Notes under the pieces: generated by a model | Told to the model about the DNA's origin: nothing | The model's input: the letters and a program-made list of their open reading frames with translations, nothing else | The model's database searches: none | Assembly: GCA_033439295.1 (NCBI GenBank) | Contig: JAVTLE010000013.1 | Location: forward strand, 496,001 to 560,000 | Direction: 5' to 3' | Length of the DNA: 64,000 bases | Source of the DNA: Deuterostichococcus epilithicus | Taxonomy: Eukaryota; Chlorophyta; Trebouxiophyceae; Prasiolales; Stichococcaceae | Position numbers and translations under genes: made by a program | Part shown: positions 56,901 to 64,000 of the stretch, piece after piece | Layout of the letters: each line of letters starts with the position of its first letter | Numbering within the stretch: position 1 is the first letter of the stretch

Positions 56901-58864
56901 TGATCCGGAGGAACTGTTGCCTCATACAAAATGCCCTCACTACTGGTGGTGCCGCCGCCGCCGCCGCAGCCGCCGCCATGCCTTCTGCTGGTGCTGCTGC
57001 TGAACCTCGGCGGGGCTGCAACTCACTGCCAGCCCCGCCGAGGTTCCCGCATCACTGCATCCCAAGCGCCACCGCGCTGCTGCACTCCCGCCTGTGCCGG
57101 CACTGCCCGCCGCAGGCCTGGTCGTGGTGGGGCCTCCCCCTGGCACACAACAATGCGGCATGCAGGCAAAAGCACAAGGAACACGGGGCTTGTCTAGGGC
57201 GTCTCACCCTTGGAAGGCCCCCCGATGTTGCCCTCGTCACAGGAGTGATCGCCGTTCACGAAGTCCTCGCACGCCTGGTTGACGTTGTGCTGCAGGTCCT
57301 CGTGCCCCAGGCTGATGCCCGTGTCGATGACGCCCACCTGCGAGGGGTTGCAGAAACAGCTTTGAACCTGACGGGCGGGCACAGAGCAGGGGCACGGCGG
57401 CACGGCTGCAAGGGCTCCCCTGAGTAAGGGAGCAGAGGCCACACCAAGCAGAGGCCACCCCGAAACCCCGGTGTTCGGAAACATTCGTTCGCATTGTCAG
57501 CGCGCTGGCCTGACTATTCATGGCCGTGCTGTGCCCCCGGCATACTGCAGCAAGACTGCATGGTGCCCCNCNCTCGCCCAAATTTGGCGGCGGCGTAGCG
57601 GGTGCGGAACTTTCGTTGCACCGCAGGGCCTCACAAGCCCGAACCCACCTTGACGCGCTTGTTGCCCTGGGTGATAGCCCACGCTTGCGGCGCCTGGACC
57701 TGGTTGAGGCCCCACTGCTGCCCTGGCTTGTAGCTGGCCGGCGTGCCGCAGTCCCCGTTGCCGTCGCACTCATAGAACACGTCGTCCGGGCGCAGCTGCG
57801 CCACCTCTGCAGGCCCCGCATGTGTGTAGAGGTATGCGTCCAGCTCCACATGCTTCACACCTGCAACATGCGGCATTGGCTCTGTGTGAAAAAGACAGCT
57901 TTGTCCTAAGATTGGGCCCTGTTTGAGACGAATGGCCTTTCATGAGCGCCCGCCGCTCCGGTTGCGGCTAGTTGCCAGCCCGCCTCAGTGCGTCCGTCAT
58001 GCCCGCTAGCCGCTCCGCCAACGTTGTGCTGCCACATACGTATGAGAATGCGCACGACGCCGCAGCTCTGGGCGTACGCCCGGAGCACCTGTCCAATCCC
58101 AGTGTACGTCTCGGCAGCTGGCACCACCTCATTGCAGGTTCACGCAGATGGGCAGCACTCACGTGCGTTGGCGAGCACTTGGTGGATGTAGTCTGCGGCA
58201 TCGATACCGTCGGGCACGTGCGCTACGTAGATGAGGTCGTCCGCCGCCGGCGCGTGCCGCGAGTTTGCGCCGTGCGGGCTGTTGTTGATGACCGACTTGA
58301 GCTCAAGGCCCTCCGGCAGGATGGCGGCCTGCCGCTGCTGAGCATCTGTAGGGTGCTCGTGCAGCGTGATGAGCAGGCGCTTCGGGTGGTAGTGCTGCTG
58401 CTTGCTGCTGGTCGTGATTGCGTCCTGCTTGATCTTTTCTGCGGTGATCTGCGGCGCAGGAATAGGGCAGCGGTGTCACGGCGCTGGCGGATCTACTGGC
58501 AGCAAGCATCGCCGCAAGCACAGCAGGCGTTCCCGCAAGCAGCGTGTAACGCCTGCCTTGGCGCTCAACAGGGTTTCTTGTACGACTTCGTGGTCGCCAG
58601 CACTTGGCCTGACAGCGCATTGAGGAGCACACCGTCGCAGGATGCATAAGACACAAAGAGGCAATTGCGGCGCCGGTTCAGCGCCGAAATGCCACATGGC
58701 ATGTCAAGCCAGCGATGCCTCACCATCTCTGTGCGCCTACGCGTCGTCGCATAGGCCGCGGTGCTAGAAAGAAGAAGGGTCCCGAGAAGCAAGGCGCCCT
58801 GCAGTGGAGGCAAGCCAACATCAGCTTCAGGGGAATGAGCCCTCGAGTCGGAGCCTCGCAACAT
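53957..58864 (-). CDS. Secreted subtilisin-like serine protease (S8) with prodomain and P-T-R-R linker
   Basis: Exons: 58864-58724 (hydrophobic signal segment LQGALLLGTLLLSSTAAYA), 58448-58163 (I9-like prodomain, KRLLITLHEHPTDAQQRQAA), 57860-57649 (WGLNQVQAPQAWAITQGN), 57337-57208 (VGVIDTGISLGHEDL, catalytic Asp), 56801-56630 (GHGTFLAGVIGATANNSIG, catalytic His), 56298-56133 (FIASAGNSGTNND, oxyanion Asn), 55933-55859 (ANYAVNNVLTVAASG), 55609-55523 (FSDYGVKTVDIAAPGM), 55205-55164 (42-nt exon DIVSTWAPASTMCQ), 54929-54780 (SGTSAAVPFVAGAAALI, catalytic Ser), 54489-54365, 54118-54059 (R then PTRR repeats), 53988-53957 (CKSVYGMPAP). All joins agree in phase, and all catalytic residues are present. 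The exon 55933-55859 joins the next in phase only with a GC donor (CAG/GCGCGT). The true C-terminus is not found; it may lie near 53460. It is proteinase K/subtilisin-like, not a clear site-1 protease. Confidence 0.9.
57002..57046. repeat. Perfect 16-bp inverted repeat with 13-nt loop in a subtilase intron
   Basis: The arm GAACCTCGGCGGGGCT (57002-57017) is followed by a 13-nt loop and its exact reverse complement AGCCCCGCCGAGGTTC (57031-57046). It lies in the intron between exons 57337-57208 and 56801-56630. Such a GC-rich stem would be very stable in RNA. Confidence 0.95.
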
Positions 58865-60255
58865 GTTTGAGCGTCCTCCAACAGATGTTAATCCCTAGTA
58901 GAAGCCAAGGACCTTGACTAGCAAGGCGGATGCCAAAGGTCGGCTTGCTGATCTCGCCATCCCGGTTCAGCCGCGGCTCACAGCCTCAGTGCGATGGACG
59001 CATGCACCAGCCAGCTCGGGCGATTCTGCCCTGCCCGCAGATAGAGCAGCGCTTTGCATCAACGCCAAGCGCGCCGCAGCTTGGTGCCAACCGACCAAGT
59101 GGTTGAAATTGATTAAACCCTGTTCCTTCAGTCGGTCTCATCGCAAGCACCAGCTCCCGAACGGGGCCCGCTGGAGACACCGGCTGCTTGCCAACAGCAT
59201 GCAACAAGCCGTCGCGCCGAGGCCGGCCCGTGTGGCGATCCCGCTCGAAATGAGTGGGCGTGGTGGTGTTGCGCGGAATCATCGTCAGAGACACGCTGCG
59301 GCCGGCCAGATTGCTGGAGCAGCTGTGTGTCGATGCTATGATTGCATGTAAAAGTGTGCTGCAGCTCCGCGGTTAACGTCTGCGAGAATGCCCCGAGTCG
59401 AGGACAGCTGGCATCGCTCAAACCCGCAACACGGCGGCCAAGGGCGCTCCCGCGCACCCTGGCTGTGCGCCATCGCACTGCTCGGCCTGAAGGTTGGATA
59501 TCTAGTGCGTCCGGCATGCCGTTGTCCCCATGATCAGATGAAGCCTGTCCCCACAACATGAGTGGCTGCTCCGCGGTTACACTGCTGACGGCAGGAGACA
59601 CGAGAGACTGGTAGGGAGGGACAGCTCACCAAACAGCAGATTCGTGTGTAAGAAGGCATGATGATCGCCGGCCCCAGGCGCCCTCGCAGACTTTGCAGGC
59701 CTGGCAAAAAAGCCACACACCTCTCCCGCTTCCCAGTAGAAGGAGCGTGCGACTTCCCAGAGGCACAAGTGAGTCAAGTGCGGTATCAGAGGCTTCAGCA
59801 GAGTCAACAGCCTTGGGTTAGGGCTCGGCGAATCTGGCCCAGTCGGGCCTGAAAGCCTGTATAGCAAGGCGACTTCTTGCATTTCAGCATTTCCCTTGTC
59901 AATTGGAAGGTTGTGTGCTGAGTCAGATTCTACGCGGCACGACTGGAATCTAAAGCGCGATTCGGACGACACGGGGGCTGCCTTCGTCAGAAGGTCAGAA
60001 CGTCGTATCTGACGCATCACCATCGCTCTCTCGGAGCGCCAAGCTTCCTGATTTGCTACCTACGCTCACCAGAACACTCAGCCACTGCAGCCGCAGCAGC
60101 TGGAGCTGCCCGCTTGGATTTGACTCACTGGTCAAGGACAGCAAGTATCCAGTTCCAGATGCCATTGCGTTCCTCAGCGCCGGCCTTCTCTCGCGAGGCG
60201 ATCGTCTGGCACTAGAGCTCTGCTCTGCGTAGCCGCCGGTGATCCGGGCGCAAAC
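58865..60255. promoter_or_regulatory. Divergent intergenic region, subtilase / HGD-type kinase
   Basis: About 1.4 kb between divergent starts. It should contain both promoters and 5' UTRs. I saw no clear TATA box and no coding exon with consistent borders. Confidence 0.35.
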
Positions 60256-63200
60256 ATGGCGCTGGCAGCGGAGCAGCAGCTTTTACGGCCGCAATCGGCC
60301 AACCGGCAGGCGCGCAGCGTGGCGCGGCAGCAAGTCAGGCCTCGTTGCAGCGGCAGCCCGACTCGGCCGCCGCCTGCGAGGCCCGTGCACAACGGCGCCA
60401 GGCGGCGGGCGAGTTTCGCCAACCCGCTCTCGCAGCTGTGGGCTGTGAAGGGCCGGACAGACTCGGGGCAGGCGTCGCTGCAGGATCAACGGGCGGAGGG
60501 CCACTTGTCCTGGGCGGACAACCTGGAGGACCACTACCGCACCGGCAAAACCGTCGGCCGAGGTGAGCGCGCAGGCCAGTGCTTGCCTCCGAGGGCAGAT
60601 CGCACCTGCTTCCGCCGTGCTTACGAGGAGGCGGAGAGCAGCAGCAAAGCGGCTGGCATCGCTATTTTCGATGACCCACTCTGTATCACCGCTGCAGGTG
60701 CCTTCGGCACCGTGCGCCTGGCGCGCTCGAGGAAGACGGGCCAGCTCGTGGCAATCAAGGTAGGCGTCGATGGCATCGCCAGCCTGCACCACGGCCTGTT
60801 GCTGCAGCTTCTGGTCACCAACGGGTCTTCTCCAGATAACGGCCGCCTCACGCACAAGGTTAAACCTGTCCAGCCGCCTCACGCGTCTGGTCGGTCGCTA
60901 TGACAGACCCAAGCCCACCGGCGGTCCCGAGGCGCCCAAACCCCGGTTGACCGTGCTCGCCTGCTGTGCCTGTAGGTGCTGTCGAAGTCGCGACCTGGAC
61001 AGGTGTGTGGCACAAAGCTCTGCTGTGTGCTGTATACCAGACGTATGACCGTTTGTTAGTTTGGCATCCATTTGTCTGTCCTTGCACGGTTGAAGCTGTC
61101 GATCGACGGTTGCCTTGTCAAGAAGCTGATTGCTTGTCACTTTCCTCACACAGAGCAAGGCCCGGACGGCGGGGAAGCTGGCGCGTGAGGCGGACTGCAT
61201 GGCGGCAGTGCAGGACTGCGATGGCGTTGTGCGCCTGCGAGGTCTGTTTGAGGACGCCTCCTCCGCCTACATGGTCATGGACCACTGCACTGGTGGCGAC
61301 CTGGAGGAGCTCGTGCAGGTGAGGTATTGCATTGCCCAGCATGCCTGCGGCTGCATCACTTCCTGTGTCAGTCGCCGCGGGGCCGGCTGCGCCCGGGTCT
61401 GTGCTGGAACGGTGTTGGCCAGAGCGTATTGGTGACCGCCACGTTGTTCATCTGCTTGCCGCACGAGTGAGAATGCAGACCGGCACAGGGCTGGCTCAAC
61501 CTCCGAGTCTGCTCAAAGTTGTTGCACAGTTCATCAACTGCCATGTGTTCCTGTCTGTAGAAGAAAGGCGCGCTTGCGGAGCACCAGGTAGCGGTCGTGC
61601 TGTCCGAGGTGCTTCGCGTGGTGGCTGCCTGCCACCGACGGTCCGTCTGCCACGGCGATATTAAGGTGCTTACCTGCTGTTGTCATATTGAGACCTCGAC
61701 TACTGATACCGCGGCCTGTCCTGTGACTTGCCCCGGTATGAAGCTGTCGACGATCTCAACTTGATGCTGATCCCTGCAAGCCTGGCAACCGGAAACACTT
61801 CCTGCTAGCTTCCTGACGGCTTGAAACTTGTGCACCGTAGCCGGCCAACTTCCTGATGGCGCGTCCGCTGGGTCAGCCGCTGCACAGCCTGTCCGCGGGG
61901 GATCTGCCGCCGCCCGGCTGGCTCAAGGCCATCGACTTTGGCTGCGCGCAGCAGATCAACGGCGACAAGCCGCTGTCCCGCCGCACCGGCACCCCAGTCT
62001 ACATGGTGAGCACTCCCATGTGCTGCAGCAGCATCTCCTTCCATGCATGCGGGTGTGGCCTCGGAAAAGGCCTTGGAAACTTGAGTTCGTTGTGCATATC
62101 CTTGCATGAATGTGCATCGACAAGGTGCACCAGGAAGCGAGCTTGTGTGTGCAAGTCTAGCACACGTGCTGATTTGCTCCTATGTCTGACTTGGCAGGCG
62201 CCGGAGGTGTTCATCCGTAACTACAGCCGTCCGGCAGACATGTGGAGCGTCGGCATGCTGATGTACCACCTGCTCAGCGCTCGCTTCCCCTTCTGGTGCG
62301 TCGCAACACATCCCGGCACGGCCTCCTGCATCTCACCCTCGCCACACCAGTCAGCCCTGTCTCAGTCTCGCAGTGCCTGCTGCCTGGCACGGTGTGCCCC
62401 ACTGACGGTTCAGCATCATGCCCCCCATTTTTTCATGGTGCTCATGCCCCACGATGCCCCCCGCCCACAGTGCGCACCTCCCTCAATGTGCAGGTCGGAC
62501 ATGAGGGCCTGCCAGGCGGCGAGCCTGGAGGAGGTCATGGACAAGGTGACGTCCGCCGCCATCCCCATGGACTACGGCGCCTTCACCAGCCTGTCGCCCG
62601 AGGGTGCCGCCCTGCTGCAGGGCCTCCTAGTGCGCGACCCTGCCAAGCGCCTGTCCGCTGAGGTGCGCCTGCTGCTGCCCTACTCTTACAGCAATCCGAC
62701 ACACCGACTGGGTTCCGGGTGCTGTTGCGTCGGCGACAGACGCGCCAGGACAGTGCAGTGACGTGCCGTGCAAGTGGACGGCGCGCTGACTGGGGACGGG
62801 CAACGCGCTCTGTATCTTGCACTGCACAGAGCGAGACTGGTCCTGCCGCTGAACCGAAGTGTCTCAACCTGCAGGCGGCGCTGCAGCATGACTGGTTCAA
62901 GATGCACCTGGGCTGGGAGGCGGACGCCCCCCATCTGGTGCAGACCGTGCTGCCGCAGCTGGTTACCTACTGGGCGGCCGGCACTCCAGCGCAGCAGCAG
63001 CAGCAGCAGCCGGTGGTCGCCGCCGCGCAGCAGCAGCAGGCCATGGCGGCGCCGCCGCCGGCGGTCGTCAGCCCTACCCCTGTGAAGTTGCCCGCCCCTG
63101 TGGTGGCCAACAATGTGCTGCCGGTGGGTCACAAGTCCGGGGGTGCCTCGGCTCGGGACGACCAGCGGGCAGGCGCCAGCCGCGCCGGCGCCAAGGCCGG

Positions 63201-63318
63201 CAGCAAGCGCGTCGCCCGCAAGGCAGGGTCGGGGCGCAAATCCCAGGATGGCTCCCCCACCGCCATCTCGGCAAAGGGCCGCCGCTCAGAGCTCCAGACG
63301 GCATACAGCGCCGTCTGA
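60256..63318 (+). CDS. Ser/Thr protein kinase, CAMK/CDPK-like catalytic domain with HGD catalytic loop
   Basis: Nine exons with consistent phase, 513 aa: 60256-60562, 60698-60759, 60976-61002 (27-nt microexon VLSKSRPGQ), 61154-61318, 61561-61665, 61841-62005, 62198-62295, 62494-62662, 62875-63318. Domains: basic, Gln/Arg-rich N-terminus (about 1-85); Gly loop VGRGAFGTV; catalytic Lys VAIK; READCMAAVQ (helix C Glu); hinge YMVMDHCTGGDLEEL; catalytic loop SVCHGDIKPANF; LKAIDFGCAQ (DFG); TGTPVYMAPEVF; ADMWSVGMLMYHLL; LVRDPAKRLSAE; then ALQHDWF. The C-terminal tail of about 130 residues is Gln/Ala/Pro-rich with a basic patch (SKRVARKAGSGRK), perhaps a nuclear signal. No EF hands follow, so it is not a canonical CDPK. 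The catalytic loop is HGD rather than HRD, which places it among non-RD kinases; the catalytic Asp, Lys and DFG are intact, so activity is plausible. Confidence 0.9.
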
Positions 63319-64000
63319 AGGCGGCTGCCCGCCGCACCTAGCGACTGCGTGCGAAGCAGCAGCACAACGACAAACAAGGGCGAGCGGGCAGCTGCTGTAG
63401 GCAGGCGCGTCCAGTTGCCGCGCAGCGGCACGCAGGGGTGACCTCAAGAATCTGAATTCGCAACATCGGGAGCGCCAGCGCAGCAGCAATGCAGCAACGC
63501 AAACCCCAGGTTCGCCGCAACGGCGGCCTGCCAAACAAATCCTTTGGTGGCTTTGCAACACCAAACCAGGCGATAGTGGCGTACGGTCAGGAGGGGTCCG
63601 GCGGCTGGCGATAGCAGATGCCGCATCGGCGCCTCCAGTAGGGTGTTCAAGTAGCTAGCTCTGTAGGCACGACCTGAACCCGGAACCCGCCGCGCAATGC
63701 GGCTCTCAGACTTTGGTGTACTTTGATTTCGGGCGGGGCGCTTTTACATCGGGCATGCTGACCCACCGGGCGCGGCGGTGCAAGCGCTGCATCCGCCGCC
63801 AACACCCGCATGGCCCTAGTTGACTCACTACTGGCGAGAAGAACCTGGGTGTGTGCGTGTTTTGTGTGGACAAACCCTTCGATCAGGGCACTGCAGTTTG
63901 CATTTCGTGATGCTGGCCGCCGTTGGAATCGTGGCATTCGGCACATGCAAATGTCTTTTCTTCGCTTAGCTAGTGAGGCAGCGGCGGTTTCACTACCATG
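63319..64000. other. 3' flank of the HGD-type kinase
   Basis: About 0.7 kb after the kinase stop codon. It should include the 3' UTR. A 99-aa minus-strand frame (63647-63946) has no recognised motif and no support as a gene. Confidence 0.4.

Noticed and set aside
1-64000. CRISPR arrays, rRNA, tRNA or bacterial operon structure
   Set aside because: None was seen. Dense spliceosomal introns and a plastid-targeted kinase show nuclear eukaryotic DNA.

Overview
This window is nuclear DNA of a green alga (Chlorophyta). It is GC-rich, its genes have many short introns, and it carries a chloroplast-targeted STN8/STL1-type thylakoid kinase. Several secreted proteins have low-complexity Pro/Thr/Lys/Arg linkers and R-x-L-L motifs. 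Single n bases lie in GC-rich low-complexity stretches, so this is a draft assembly. I rebuilt exons by hand from GT-AG (and some GC-AG) borders, reading-phase agreement and family motifs. I ran no database search or alignment.

Layout. 1-8672 (+): 3' part of an Hrq1/MrfA-type DExH helicase, cut by the window edge. 9587-25687 (+): three tandem secreted sialate-O-acetylesterase-like (SGNH) genes; the third has a long P-T-K/R insert inside its domain. 26840-31166 (-): complete STN8/STL1-like kinase, 10 exons, 536 aa. 31543-42697 (+): large divergent kinesin-like protein, head-to-head with the kinase across about 380 bp. 43603-45565 (-) and 48585-50553 (-): two secreted CAP/PR-1 proteins with P-T-K linkers, separated by about 3 kb holding a decayed LINE reverse transcriptase. 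53957-58864 (-): secreted subtilisin-like protease with a P-T-R-R linker. 60256-63318 (+): complete 513-aa Ser/Thr kinase with HGD in place of HRD.

Function. Six of the ten genes encode predicted secreted proteins: three SGNH esterases, two CAP proteins and one subtilase. Four of these share the same basic P-T-K/R linker although their catalytic domains are unrelated. Three of those four, plus SIAE gene 2, carry R-x-L-L motifs, which resemble site-1-protease cleavage sites. The block may be an extracellular-matrix remodelling neighbourhood; that is inference.

The most unusual structural signal is in the introns. Several hold decayed or near-fresh tandem copies of the edge of the adjacent exon (helicase at three places, the STN8-like kinase, SIAE gene 1). 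Several introns also appear to use GC donors. Together these suggest that local tandem duplication of exon borders shapes introns here.
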